Assembly: GCA_035926095.1 (NCBI GenBank)
Contig: JAVRQT010000010.1
Span: forward strand, 992,001 to 1,056,000
DNA from: Elasticomyces elasticus
Taxonomy: Eukaryota; Ascomycota; Dothideomycetes; Mycosphaerellales; Teratosphaeriaceae
Length of the DNA: 64,000 nt
Direction: 5' to 3'
Below, in pieces: positions 31,759 to 43,197 of the stretch. The notes under the pieces are model-generated. The model made no database searches. It worked only from the letters and a program-made list of their open reading frames with translations, and was not told where the DNA came from. Within the stretch, counting starts at the first letter, position 1; each line of letters begins with the position of its first letter. A program made the position numbers and the translations under genes.

Positions 31759-33447
31759 TTGTGTACTGGAAGGAGAGGGAGACTGACGACCGTCATGGAG
31801 GAGTGCTTTGAGGCTTAGGAGGATTGTTTCATGCATCAGCGTATCGCGGCATAGTACTGCAAGCATAGCGTTGAATTGACTGAAAATATCAATGCGCATT
31901 CAGATCTTGAACTGGGCGTTTTTTGAAGGTAACCTATATACTGATCCCGAGAAGGAGTATTGAATTCTGCGAGTCCCATCCCATCCCATCCCAAGCTTTC
32001 TGTCCTTGAATGTATGTATCGATTTACGCCCACGAAGACTTCTGTCAAAAACACAGATTGCATCTCCCGACTTGCTGGAGTGCACTACAATGAACGGGCA
32101 TGGTACATATACGCGTATACGCTCTTCGCCTCGCTGAAGAGGCTCAACGGCCATGACTTACTTCACAAAGTATAGCTTGTGCGAGTCTGATCAGCCTATG
32201 GTTCTTGAGGTCGATGTACTTCCGCGAGGGAAGGTAGCAGCATATTGCAAGCCGAGCGAGCAATTGAAGAGGATGGGTATAGGATGCATGAGTGGGTAGG
32301 CCGTGCAGTCTCGGGAGAACAAGCTGTCGTGGAAGAAAGGGAGGGCTGAAGTGGCACACGAAAGCGTTAGTACCGGTCGAGAGGATTGGGACGCTTGCTC
32401 AGCTCGACGGCATGTGTGCTCCTTCGAGAGATCTGAAAGAGATGCGTTGGCATACTGAAGTGAAGAAGTGAGATGTGACCTTATAGCAACGAATTGCGCC
32501 GAGCTGAGGTCGTCCAGCGTGTAGGAGGTGGCGCCTATCGTGAAGATTGTATGCTCGGGGCTGAAAGTGTGAAGCATATGGAGCACCCTGACGTCGATCA
32601 AAGGCTGTTGGGACTGCGTTCCAGGCGTGGGTTGTGCAGCTTCACTGGCGGTTGAGGAGTGTCAGTGGCCTGCGGTGAGTGATCAGGATGGTGTTGAGGA
32701 GCATCGGAAGTATAACTTGATTGTGTCGCAGTGATGTTGGGTACACATATCAAGATAGTGTTAAATTTGAGGAATGTGGAGTCGAAGCGACGAAAGAGGA
32801 AGGCACGACCGGCGGAGCATCTCAGGCATAGCAAGATCAAGAAAATGTTTACGGGGAATCTATGTGAGACGAAGGAGGGCATGGTACACATGTTCTATGA
32901 AGGACATCTCTACATATCTTTGTGTAGGCATGTTTCCATCGTAGAATAATGTTGCAGCCAGCCCAAATCCCCTTCGGTGACAACTGAGGCATGCCGGCTG
33001 TCCCGTCCTCCAATCACCGCCATACTTGACTTTTTACAACCTCAGGTCTGCAAAGGCCAAGTACGCACAGCACTCATTGACACAATCGCAAGCACCAGAG
33101 CTACCACTGCGAGTCAAACGAGCCGTGTACAACCAATTCGACAACACGCATCCGAGAGCAGAAGTCCATACCAAACCTCACCATAGAGGGAACAGCTTGA
33201 CCGTGTGATCGAACACTGTACAACACGAGTCCGAGAGCAGAACCCACCATAGGGGGACAGCTTGACCGTGCAATCAACCACCTATCCTTCCTCCTCCGGT
33301 TCGACCGAAATCACCAAACCTTCCTGCCTCGATTCGACCCGACACCTCGAACGGACCTCCGAGTGTCGCGCGCGCACCGAACGCCGGCATACCGTACAAA
33401 GACACTTCCTCGAAGCAACAGAGCTAAGAGAACGCTGTTATATTAGA
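31759..33447. other. intergenic region, 1.7 kb, with possible minus-strand gene and repeats
   Basis: Contains a run of the pentamer TCCCA near 31974-31993, an imperfect tandem duplication at 33141-33274, and minus-strand frames at 32598-32891 and 32191-32601. The latter reads LIDVRVLHMLHTFSPEHTIF and YTLDDLSSAQFVAIRSHL, which looks protein-like, but I could not build a convincing start or splice model. Confidence 0.3.
33141..33274. repeat. imperfect tandem duplication, about 70 bp and 55 bp units
   Basis: Unit 1 (about 33141-33210) and unit 2 (about 33220-33274) share ACAACACG..TCCGAGAGCAGAA, CACCATAG.GGG and ACAGCTTGACCGTG in the same order; unit 2 is shortened by about 14 bp in the middle. 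The duplication lies in the leader region of the small orphan gene at 33448. Confidence 0.8.
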
Positions 33448-33846
33448 ATGGCGCCTCCAAAGCTTGGGAAAGGCGACCGTGATGCTCTCCGCGCGTTTCT
33501 ACAGCAGCATGGTGCCAACGCGAACACCATGAGGGCAGGCATGAACGCTTTGAACATTCCTTGGGCGCTACGGAAATCCAGTGAGGCTCAAGTAGCATGG
33601 GTCATAGCCCACCCTGCACCCGCACCAGCACAGGCTGCCAAGTCTGCGTCGCCAGAGCCCGGTGCGACATCTGGAGTAGCAGGCTGGCAGAACATTGCCG
33701 GAATGATCGGAGATCTACGCGAGACCATAGCGTCGGACCAGAGATCCACATTACCACACGACAATGGTCCCCACTCGCCTGCGAAGACCACTGGGCGAAG
33801 CGTTTCTACTGAAGATGGTCCCAGTGCGGAGAATAGGAGTACGTAG
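33448..33846 (+). CDS. small orphan protein
   Basis: Single exon; 132 residues from MAPPKLGKGDRDALRAFLQQHG. No family recognised. The first ~60 residues look like a small helical fold (TMRAGMNALNIPWALRKSSEAQVAWVI); the rest is Ala/Pro/Ser-rich and probably disordered. The frame stays open upstream to 33262 with other possible ATGs, but the region before 33448 overlaps the tandem repeat and reads as non-coding. It lies 168 bp upstream of the DUF3237 gene on the same strand. A real gene is likely but unproven. Confidence 0.45.
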   Translation: MAPPKLGKGDRDALRAFLQQHGANANTMRAGMNALNIPWALRKSSEAQVAWVIAHPAPAPAQAAKSASPEPGATSGVAGWQNIAGMIGDLRETIASDQRSTLPHDNGPHSPAKTTGRSVSTEDGPSAENRST

Positions 33847-34014
33847 AAAGATGAAAAGTGATGTGCAGAACGATTCCGAGTCGCTCAGCGCTTCGCCACT
33901 GTTGACATAGCTGGCAAAAGCTAAAAGGGAGCTTTGATAACGTACGTCATTGTTGACTGAATACATAGTTGTAAAGCTGCACAGTTTTACCTTCTAGTAC
34001 TTACATAAACCAAA

Positions 34015-34572
34015 ATGTCCTCCTCAATCGAGCCTGGAACCGTCGAAAAAGCACCGTCAGCCAAGTCACTCTCCAATACGCAATGGACCAAGCCTGATTA
34101 CACTCTCCCAACGCCATCCCTGCAATTCCTCTTCCACCTGGAATGTGACATGGACGCCTTCCGGCACATTGGCCAGGGACCTTACGGGGATCGTAGCACC
34201 GTCATCTTCAAGACGGGACGATTTGAAGGTCCTCGCATGCGCGGCGAGATACTGCCTGGAGGCGGCGACTGGGAAATCGTTCGCGACCATGACGATCAAC
34301 AGACTGCTCATCTGAACACTCGCTACAATCTGGTCACACACGACGGAGCAACGATCTATCTGCAGACGACTGGCACTCGGACGGGCAAGAAGTCTGTACT
34401 TTCAAAGCTTGGTGACGATACAAGCATCACGCCAGATCAGTTCAAGATGCGTCTGAACCTGACGATGGAGACTGGTGATCCGAGGTATAGCTGGATCAAT
34501 CAGGGCGTGTTCGTCGCATCGTCTGGAAGAGTGGGTGATCAGGTCATCTATGATGCGTATGAGCTGTTGTAG
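34015..34572 (+). CDS. DUF3237-family protein
   Basis: Single exon; 185 residues. Matches the DUF3237 (PF11578) beta-barrel family by LQFLFHLECDMDAFRHIGQG, GRFEGPRMRGEILPGGGDW, NTRYNLVTHDGATIYLQTTG, FKMRLNLTMETGDPRYSWIN and QGVFVASSGRVGDQVIYDAY. The family has no proven activity; members often sit beside oxidoreductases in bacterial and fungal genomes. Here its end faces the FAD oxidoreductase gene, 281 bp away, on the opposite strand. No signal peptide. Confidence 0.85.
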   Translation: MSSSIEPGTVEKAPSAKSLSNTQWTKPDYTLPTPSLQFLFHLECDMDAFRHIGQGPYGDRSTVIFKTGRFEGPRMRGEILPGGGDWEIVRDHDDQQTAHLNTRYNLVTHDGATIYLQTTGTRTGKKSVLSKLGDDTSITPDQFKMRLNLTMETGDPRYSWINQGVFVASSGRVGDQVIYDAYELL

Positions 34573-34639
34573 TATTAATCAGCAGCTATTCGACGTCGTC
34601 CGAACCGGAGGAGGGGACGGCATGCTCAGGCGAGTTGAG

Positions 34640-34765
34640 CTCACTGTGTAAGGGCGCCGTCTGGAGCCGTCGTGTACGGTCACGACTGAGAGCGTGAAGG
34701 CATCCCCGCGTTGCCAAATGGAACCTGAGGTCGTGCCGTCGAGCTCGTCGACACAGGGGAGAGGT
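34640..34765. pseudogene. relic sharing sequence with the 43.7-44.1-kb orphan gene
   Basis: The 58 bp at about 34701-34758 align without gaps to about 44043-44100 (43 of 58 identical by my count, 12 of 15 differences being transitions), with further weaker similarity just upstream. The second copy covers the stop codon region of the orphan gene at 43654-44070. This copy has no supporting open frame, so it is probably a decayed duplicate fragment. Confidence 0.5.
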
Positions 34766-34853
34766 TCTAGCCGTGAGAGACCTGTGTACTGCACTTCATT
34801 GAGATTGAGACTGAAAGCTCAAATCGTCGGTCACATCATGCACTTCATCCGTC

Positions 34854-36715
34854 CTACATCATGTCCTCACTACTCTTGCCAGCTTCCTTGTCCAACCTCC
34901 ATATCTTCCTCTCCTCGGTCGCATTTACACCAGGTCCATTGTACGTGCTTCCATACTCATTACCAGTCGCCCAATCTTTGCCAACACCCGCCTTCGACTT
35001 CTTCGTAGCATTGCGTCTGTACCAGCGTCCGTATACCAACAAATAGTACAGCCTGAACGCCAGGAACGAGAACTTATCCCGCTCCAGATCCTCAGGATAC
35101 ACAGCGCCCATATCGACAGCAGCAGCAATTCCAGACATGACGGCAACCTCATGCGCATTTACCATAGTCCAGCTCGAAGCGAAGCGTGTGTGGCGCTTAC
35201 CCTGCAGCAACCACATCCAGGGTACGACGAACATGTAGTGCGTCCAAGAGTGGCAAAGCTGATGCCACCAGTCTTTGCGGATGATCTTGCTCTCGTCAAT
35301 CTCATCGATAGTCCAGAGATGCCCGTCGCGGTCTTTGTTTAGGAAGATAGTCTGGAATACGTGCTTCTCAAATGGGACGTTGGGCGGGAATTGTGCTTGG
35401 TAGTTGGTGCAGTCGAAGCACATTTCGAGCTTGGTGAGGTCGGACGGGTATGGTCGGATGAGGTACATGGCTTTGAAGTTTTCTCGGCCATACTCGACAC
35501 GCTTGGAGTGATCGACACCGTTGATTTCCTTGACAGCTAGTGAGTCGTCGAAGAAGTTCTCGTAGTGTCGCTTCATGTAGTCGATGTCTTGGTGAGTAAC
35601 CGTGATGTCGTTGGCGAACTTTGCTGAGCCCAAGATTCGAGACTCGAGAGAGGTGATGGTCGGCTTGAGAAGTCGTTTGGCAGTGTCTGTCAGGACGCAC
35701 AGCACGATCTCATCGTACTCCTCTGTCGTCTCAATCGCATCCGCATCAGCGTTCGAGCCTTCGACAGTATTCGGTACCCATGCGGAGTCCTGGTTGTGAT
35801 TGTCTTTCGCTGGTGTACGGCCAATGATCTTGACCTGTACGCCGTTCTTGTCTCGTTTTGTCACTCTGGTGACCTCAGTGCTCAACCGAATCTTAACGCC
35901 CATCTTGATGAGGTTCTTCCGCCATGTCTCATAGAAATCGCTGAAGTTTGGGAAGACCACCATTGGTGGCATATTGCTCGTGATCGTGCTCTTCTCAGGC
36001 GGGTACCACATGCCGTATGTAGAGCTTGTGCAAACCCTCTCCAGGATCATCGATGGCACTTCAGGCGCATAGTTGCCAGTTCCCAAGAACAGCGCAATCA
36101 TTGGCAACGCCACCAAGTTCGCAAACTCTGTGGAGAACCAGAACAGCTTGACAAGGTATTTGATCGGCAAGAGCGCGAAGAAAATCTCAAACGTCCTAAC
36201 AATCTTCAACATCCAGTAGAACCTCTTCACCTCGCTCGCATGCTTCTTCAACAGCTTCGTCGGGTATACGTTGGTCCAGAACTGTTCACCCTTGCCGAAG
36301 GACACCTGAAGCTTGACAGGATCGGCCCAGTAGCCATTGCGACCAAACATGGCCATGGTGTGGTGGAAGATGTAAGAGCCACCCTGCACACCCTGATTGA
36401 GCCATGATGCGCCCGTCTTCTCCTTGTCAATTGGGATGCTGTAGGCTTGGCCACCGCAATAATTGACCGCATCTACGACCGTGACCTCGAACTTTTCTGG
36501 GTGCTGGGCGAGATGGTGTGCGCAGGACATGCCTGCGCCAGCAGGGTCAGTAAACGCTCGCAGACCTCATCGCTACGCTACAGTCGCAACATACCAGCAG
36601 CTCCAGCACCAACGACCAGCACGCGCTTCTTGCGCCCTTGGCTTTCCATGCCTTTCGCCATGTTGAAGCGCGTGGAGGATCCGTTTGACTCCAACAATGG
36701 CCTCTCGTCCGGCAT
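34854..36715 (-). CDS. FAD-dependent amine-oxidase-type oxidoreductase, membrane-associated
   Basis: Two exons, 36715-36595 and 36532-34854, with a 62-nt intron; 599 residues. The first exon carries the dinucleotide-binding Rossmann motif KKRVLVVGAGAAGMSCAHH, completed across the splice, followed by an acidic end of strand 2 (VTVVDAVNYCGGQA). A hydrophobic segment at about residues 150-190 (IFFALLPIKYLVKLFWFST, LVALPMIALFLG) may anchor it to a membrane. Towards the end: VVPWMWLLQGKRHTRFASSW and VNAHEVAVMSGIAAAVDMGA, the FAD-contacting end of the flavin amine oxidase/NAD(P)-binding family. The C-terminal tail is polar. Substrate unknown. Convergent with the DUF3237 gene. Confidence 0.85.
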
Positions 36716-37641
36716 CACTCAAGGGATGGTTGTATGGTGGGTAGGAATGCTCTGAGAGCCGGACCCGAGGAACATCAACATAAGCAGATGGTCAGCGCCT
36801 CCCACCTCACGCGACAACAATGCCAGCATCATCGCTGCGTTCATCCAAGCCAACGACATTAATCGATGCGGTCATGACGATCGGCGCGTCGTCCGATAAG
36901 CGAATCTGGAGACAGTAGCGCCACGCTAGCATCGTGCGGTCTGTGCGGTGGCACATGTCAAATTTATATGGTAAGATTCTGTCGACAACTTCTACGGACG
37001 ATCGAAAATGTCGGAACTTGGGAGTTTGATGGGATCAAAGTCTGTTCCGGTCACCAAAAGCCTGCAATGCAAAGAAATAGCTCTTTGCCTACTTCGAACG
37101 CTGCGGGGAAGCGACAGGATAACAGTTACCGACAGACGACATTGGTGCGTATTGCAATACCAGCGGCCAGAACGAGGATCCTGGCAACTGTTGAGAGGCT
37201 TTCTACTGTGTCTGCACGACATATCAAATCTTGAGTACCCATATAATGATATACGATGATGGCTTGGCAAAGTTTCTGGACATCCAACCACGGCCGAGTC
37301 AAAGATGCCACTATTGGTCAGGACATCTCACGAATCTGAGGGTATTGGCACAATCCACGAGTGCTTCATCGCCCAGAATACGTGCATCTCCTGGAGGCCG
37401 TCATGCGTACGTTGTGTGCTCAAGGACCAACGGAAGTGGGAGGTACGTACCGACGGCTATGCTTTCCCTGCTGTCTCCTCATTGCTGTGCAACTTAACTA
37501 CGCTGGAAGCCACCTGTAGCACGGCCAGTTGAAATAACCAGCCGAGGAGAAGTGCAGGTAGGTGTGGTATTGTATCAAGCTTCTTGTTCCATGCATGTCA
37601 GCTTTCTTCCCTGTCGCCAATTGCTCCACCGGGCGACGAGA
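36716..37641. other. intergenic region
   Basis: Divergent upstream space of the FAD oxidoreductase (-) and a P450 gene (+). No gene recognised. Confidence 0.45.
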
Positions 37642-39342
37642 ATGGCTGCGTCTTTGTTCAACCACATCTCATCCTTCATCTCCTTCCGTAACATCTTCGG
37701 ACTTGCCATCGCTGCTCTCGCGCTCTCATGGCTGTCGCAGATAATCCGCTACCGCTTTCTCTCTCCCTTACGCCACTTTCCAGGACCGTTCTGGGGCTCC
37801 ATAACCCGCCTCTGGATCGCCTACCATAACATCAAAGGCGACGAATGCGAACACGAACTCGCACTCCACCGTAAACATGGCCCAGTCTTGCGAGTCACCC
37901 CAACCATGCTGCTCGTCAGCGATGCCACGAAGCTCCCAGAGGTATACGCCCGCAATGCTAACAAGAGCAAATATTATGTAACCGGCAGCTTCGGCAAGAC
38001 GGAGAGTCTGTTCAACATGCAGGACCACAAAGTGCATGCGTATTACCGGAAGATCGCTGCGGGACCGTATGCGTTCTCTAACATCAAGAAGATGGAGCCG
38101 TTGATTGATGCGAGTATCCGGGTCTGGATCAGTGCACTGGATGAGCGATTCGCCAAGAAGGGTGCGAGGTTTGACTTTGCTCCGTGGGCCGTCTATATGG
38201 CATACGATATCATCTCGGAGATTGGCTTTGGCGCACCCATCGGCTTCGTAGAATCTGGCAACGATGTTGGTGAGCTGATTCAAGGATTCCACGACGGATT
38301 GCCAGCGTTCGGACTCATGGCTCGCTTGTGGCCGTTCACCTATTGGGTGAAGCGGACGTGGCTGGGCAAGTACTTGGTGGCAAAGCCGGAAGACAAAACA
38401 GGTATTGGCATGCTGATGCGGTTCCGTGATAAATTGCTTAAGCAGCGACGAGTGGACATCGAAGAGGGCAAGGCTGGGCATAGGGTTGACCTGCTTCAGA
38501 CGTTAGCGATACTCGAACTCTCGAGTAGATAATGATGTGCTGACTCGGACCTAGCTTCATTGACGCGCGCGACGACGATGGCAACCCGCTGACAGACGAC
38601 TACATCAAAGCCGAGATCCTGCTCGTCCTGCTCGCGGGAGCTGATACAACCGGAACAGCGTTCCAGGGAATGGTCCATCACATCATGTCCAACCCCAACA
38701 TCTATCACAAGCTCATCGCCGAGACAGACGGCGCTACAGCGGCTGGAAAGCTCTCTGCTATGCCGCAGTACGACGAGGTTCTCGAGCACTGCCCATACTA
38801 CGTTGCTTGTGTGAAGGAGACGATGCGGCTTAACCCTTCAGCGCCGAACATATTCCCACGCACGGTTGGCAAGGGAGGATTGATGTTAGAGGGACTGTTC
38901 GCGCCGGAAGGCACCGAGATCACTTGCAACCCATGGCTCGTACACCGAGATCGCGCTGTCTTCGGTGAAGACGCCGAGGTGTTCCGCCCCGAGCGATGGC
39001 TTGAAAGCGAAGAGCAGGCAAGAGTGCTCAATAAGTATAATATGGTGTTTGGGTACGGTTCGCGCGCGTGCCTGGGAAAGGTAAGATTAGCAGGTGTTCA
39101 AGACTCGCTGTACGTCTGCTGACTTCTCGCAGGACATCGCGATGATGGAGCTCTGCAAGGGGCCGTTGCAGGTAAGAGATGATGCTTCCATGGTCGTGTG
39201 GTATGCAATATTAATTGAAATACAGTTCTTTCGCACTTTCAAACCTGAGCTCGCGAATACGAAACGGCCCGGCATCTGGACTGTCAAGGGCGGCGTGGCG
39301 TATTGGACGGACATATGGATGACCATCAGCAGGCGCTCATAA
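37642..39342 (+). CDS. cytochrome P450 (pisatin-demethylase-like)
   Basis: Four exons, 37642-38501, 38555-39080, 39133-39171 and 39226-39342, with introns of 53, 52 and 54 nt; 513 residues. N-terminal membrane anchor (IFGLAIAALALSWLSQIIRY) and proline hinge RHFPGPFWG. I-helix LLAGADTTGTAFQG, ExxR in KETMRLNPSAP, FRPERW, and haem-binding FGYGSRACLGK followed across an intron by DIAMMELCKGPLQ. Exon 3 is only 39 nt, and the first intron uses a rare GTTAGC donor; both are required to keep the P450 fold. It resembles the benzoate-hydroxylase/pisatin-demethylase group of microsomal fungal P450s. Substrate unknown; no obvious pathway partners adjoin it. Confidence 0.92.
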
Positions 39343-39781
39343 AGTAGCCGCTGGATGCAAATAAAGGTTGTAGTTCGACAGCGAATTACGGCACACCCAT
39401 TCCAGTATTTGAAGATCATCGATGCCTTCGAAACGTTTATCGTACATGCGCACTGACTGCGCGATCCTCGTGTGTCCTTTCGAGCGCATTAACACCGTAG
39501 CTGAGATGTGCCATTTGCAGCAGTGAGTCCGTATTCCGCCTCGCTGTTCTTCGTGCCAATGATGGCTTATCAGAAGACCTGGGTTGCAGCGATGTCCGTC
39601 TCCGTTGTGCCGGTATAGGTTGCTCGACATCGTCGGCCCCATCCAAAATGTGGATGGCGTCTACACATCGGCTTTAAGATGGGCGTTAGAGCGTGGGCAA
39701 CCTTCCGCCATCCTCGAACGACCTGGTAGCCAAGTCAGGGTGCTCGGAAGTGCCCTACACTGAAGTCCTCGGTTCTCTCAA
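39343..39781. other. convergent intergenic region
   Basis: 3' space between the P450 gene (+) and COA1 (-). Nothing recognised. Confidence 0.5.
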
Positions 39782-40446
39782 TCAAGCCACTACCGCGATC
39801 TTGTCTGCCGTCTCCTGCCGGAAAGGATCTGGGCGGGCGTCTTGCAATAGCGATACCTTCTCGCCGCCTCTAGGCTCAAGACTCCACTCCAGTGTGTCGA
39901 ACTGCGTGTAACGTGCCATCAGTATATGCTCCAACCTATATCACAGCTCACAGATGGGAGTCCACCATGCTAGCAAGCAGAACTTACGAATCCCATCCTC
40001 GTCTTCCGCTCGCTCTTGAATGTCATCCAACCCTTGTTTTTGGTTCCCTTCACCCAAAACCCAATGTCAATCCTCCCATGCAACTGGTTTATCTCGCCCC
40101 ATATTATCGGCATCTTGCTGTTGAAGTAGATCTCATCGCCCAGAATCTCCCTTGCCTCATCATTGGTACGAAGCGCATACATCGTACTACTCACGACTGA
40201 CGAGGACTGCTTCTGATAGTTGAATATGGCGAACGTGGAGCCTCCCATAATCGCTGCAAAGATGGGCAGAGAACGTAGCCAGCGGAAGCCGCCAGTAGAT
40301 ATAGAGGGCAGTTCGCGGTCTGCGCGGCGCTCCATGAGCGGGCCTGAACCCGGTCGCGGCGCAGCGATGATGGTGCGTCGTGGTGTGGCATATTGTCTGA
40401 AGAGCTGGCGTACCCCGTCGGGTCGTATACGTGGTCGTGGTAACAT
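39782..40446 (-). CDS. COA1: cytochrome c oxidase assembly factor COA1
   Basis: Two exons, 40446-39988 and 39901-39782, with an 86-nt intron; 192 residues. The Arg-rich N-terminus (MLPRPRIRPDGVRQLFRQYATPRR) is a mitochondrial targeting signal. One membrane helix follows (FRWLRSLPIFAAIMGGSTFAI), then the conserved Coa1/Tim21-like domain (LGDEIYFNSKMPIIWGEINQ, GRIDIGFWVKGTKNKGWM). The second exon supplies DTLEWSLEPRGGEKVSLLQD. Coa1 sits in the inner membrane and acts in early assembly of Cox1 into complex IV. Splicing joins GF|FDTLEW. The upstream gene EFM6 is divergent, 148 bp away. Confidence 0.9.
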
Positions 40447-40594
40447 GATGGCTTGTGGTGATGTTCAATGGATGGACTTTGGGGACGCTCGAATTGGTGT
40501 ACTAGTACTCTAGCGCCACGCTTGCAAATAGTGGGGGCAACGACTATACATCGAGCCTTCCCACTTGCCAGACAACAACTGTTACGCTACAATA

Positions 40595-41514
40595 ATGATG
40601 CCGGATCACAACCCCGAATACAAAAGTGACGAGGCGGAACTGCATCTCACGATCAGCGAGGACTTCGTGCAGTCACCGACGCACAAGCAGTCAAGCACGA
40701 CAAGGAGCGACTTTGACGGCCTACTAGCAGACCAACCTCTATTACTCCTGGAAGATCTGAGCAAAGGTAATGGAGGGATGTCCTGGCCCGCCGGACATGT
40801 GCTTGCCAAATATCTTCTGCGCAGCAAGCAGAGCATGTTGAAGAAGTCATCGATGTGAGTGTAGGTTCTTCGCTGCAGGTATGGAAGCTGCGAGGAAACA
40901 AGTCGTAGCAGACTTGAAGTTCCAGCTTCTCCGTTGTGTCAGAAACATTCGCAGCGGCCAAATTGTCTTAGCAATTGCTGTTGTGCCCGGGGATCAGACT
41001 TGTGACTTCGACCTTGCTGACTGGCTTTGCAGCGTGGAGTTGGGCAGTGGGGGAGGACTAGTCGGGTAAATGCACACACGAGCAAATTGGTCAAGCAATC
41101 ACTGATTCCAATAGCCTTGCCATCGCAGTGGGATGCAGACCGGAAAAGGTCGTCCGCATTACGGACCAGGCCTCAATGCTTGCTCTGATGCAACAGAACA
41201 TTGGGCTTAATGGACTCGAAGGCAAGGTCGAGGCTTCGATCTACGACTGGGGTGCAGGTAATCGCCCAGTAAACGTGCCTGTGCCAGAGGTGTTGCTTGC
41301 CGCGGACTGCGTGTACTTCGAGCCTGCGTTCCCACTGCTACTGCAGACGCTTGAGGAGATGGTCGGGCCAAATACTGTCTGTTACTTCTGTTTCAAACGC
41401 AGAAGACGCGCAGACATGCACTTCTTGAAGGCCGCAAAGAAGGCCTTTGTCGTCGAAGAGATCGAGGATGATCCAGATCGTGCAACGTACGCGAGGGAGA
41501 ATATACATCTGTAA
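40595..41514 (+). CDS. EFM6: protein-lysine methyltransferase EFM6 (METTL21 family)
   Basis: Three exons, 40595-40854, 41033-41065 and 41115-41514, with introns of 178 and 49 nt; 230 residues. A seven-beta-strand methyltransferase. The family lead-in FDGLLADQPLLLLEDLSKG and MSWPAGHVLAKYLLR precedes the SAM-binding motif VELGSGGGLVG, which is encoded by a tiny 33-nt exon and completed by LAIAVG. The post-I region is VVRITDQASMLALMQQNIGLN, and DCVYFEP replaces the usual catalytic-side D/E-x-x-Y motif. Yeast Efm6 methylates a lysine of translation elongation factor 1A. The 178-nt first intron is the least certain part; it is stop-containing in frame and needed to join LLRSKQSMLKKSSI to VELG. Confidence 0.85.
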
Positions 41515-42732
41515 GGTTGCGCGTGCCATCAGCGGATGCACTTTTAGCACAAGGGTTTCTACGGCCGTTTGCTCCTTGCTGACTTCTTGGCAGGTGTACC
41601 ATGAGACGTAGGACAGACCGGTGATGAACAGACAAGACCCGGCTGACAAGATCATTTGCCTTGGGGACGTCGTCTGCTCAAGAACTACTGGACGTCGGAG
41701 GTGCGCCCAGGTGAGGCATTTACGACGGTGAAACCGGGGCCCAAGCGCCATCCGTGCTCTGGCCAAGGTCCGGGACGCGCCGGCTTGAGCGATCGTCAAA
41801 GGGTTGGCAACTGTCACAAATTATAACAAAGGCCACTTCGGAAAACCTCGCGTCGTCACGAAACAGTTGGCGCTGTGAGCAGTGGTTCTCCGCCCATACA
41901 GTAGTAGCATTCACAGGCATGCGGTTCTTGATGATGGCACGATGCTCATCGTGTATCCCAGTACTACTTTCTCACAGTCTACATCGCACACCCCACGCTA
42001 TGCGCAATAATAATGGCGCCACCGCGATCGGCGTGCAGGCACGAGCATTACTATTGGTCTGTGCAGGGGTATGACAACGCTTCGGATTGCCCAGTTGAGT
42101 TGAGCATCGTATTCACGATGAAAACAAGCGAGGTACCTGGCATGGAAGTTCAGTGCTGTACTACTGAGAGCAGTGTCGGCCGCAAGCCGGAGTGTGATGT
42201 CAACAAAGACGAAGCTCGATTACGCAGCTGGCAATGAAAGGGCACTGCCGGCGATCCGCACCATATAGCGCTTATGGAACTGGAGACAAAGCGATCGCCC
42301 GAGCCACACAAGGCGGCGATGATGCAGGTCACGAAGTACCTACTTTTACTTAGCTTGATCGGTGGGGATTTTGACGAAAGCCCGACGAAAGTTGCCGATT
42401 ATCCAGAGAAGGCGTTACCCGCGCTGCGCCTGCCCCACGCATCCTCAGACCTCAAGACTCAACCTCGTCCACATCCCTCCACTGACATTGCCAGTCCTCC
42501 CTGACTTCATGCACGCGAACCGACACAATGGATCATAGGACAAAACTCATGAGTGGGAGAGCCCCTTCGTCTCACAAGCTCCTCAGCCAGTTACTGTGAA
42601 GCATTAGATTACTTCGGACAGCACCGCCAAGGCTGTGCTTCAAGGAACAGGAATACTCGGATGAGCCCACAGGACCATTGACTACACCAACTATTTAATT
42701 ACTACATTCAAGCGGTTTTCAACGACGATACG
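41515..42732. other. intergenic region, 1.2 kb
   Basis: Between EFM6 and the first small orphan gene. Only short unsupported frames seen (for example 41754-42074 and 42274-42504 on +). Confidence 0.4.
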
Positions 42733-43197
42733 ATGGGTCTCAGCTGCTTCCGTGCTGGTCGCGGCACCAGTTTGGCCCAAGACGAATCGAATCAACCATG
42801 CCGACCTCGGCTTGCACATAGCAAAACTGGTAAAAGCGGCTTCCTTCGTCGACAAGACAGTGCGGATTCGCGTTCCAGCACATACAGCAATCAGAGCATC
42901 TCGAAACTGCCGCCATGCAATCGGGTCTCGGATCCAGAGATAGATGCATTGATGATGCCTTTACCGGTTGAGACAAAGCCGAATCGATGTCTGAGATTTA
43001 GCATGCCGAAGACGTATAGCGACATTGTAGAGGGAATGAAGTGCGAGAAGGGTTGCAGGGATTGGAGAAACTTCGCAGTGTTCCATGATGACGAGGTTGA
43101 TTCGAGGAAGTCAGCGCTGCAGTATGCGAAACGTCGGGCATCGCGTTACGAGAGCCAGACAAGCGAGTCGAGTGAGGATAGTCGGGTGTCGATGTAA
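42733..43197 (+). CDS. small orphan protein A
   Basis: Single exon; 154 residues. Starts MGLSCFRAGRG, so Gly2 and Cys5 could be lipid-modified, though residue 6 is not the Ser/Thr preferred for N-myristoylation. The middle is Ser/Arg-rich and disordered; the conserved-looking part is PNRCLRFSMPKTYSDIVEGM then CRDWRNFAVFHDDE, followed by a Ser/Glu-rich tail. No domain recognised. It shares the local pattern [KR]DWRxxxVFxD with orphan B at 43654, the next gene on the same strand, suggesting distant paralogues. Confidence 0.55.
   Translation: MGLSCFRAGRGTSLAQDESNQPCRPRLAHSKTGKSGFLRRQDSADSRSSTYSNQSISKLPPCNRVSDPEIDALMMPLPVETKPNRCLRFSMPKTYSDIVEGMKCEKGCRDWRNFAVFHDDEVDSRKSALQYAKRRASRYESQTSESSEDSRVSM

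Noticed and set aside
40855..41032. Twin intron in the 178-nt EFM6 intron
   Set aside because: An internal GCTGCAG|GTATGG suggests one, but the first part would be only 24 nt, too short to splice. A single long intron is simpler.
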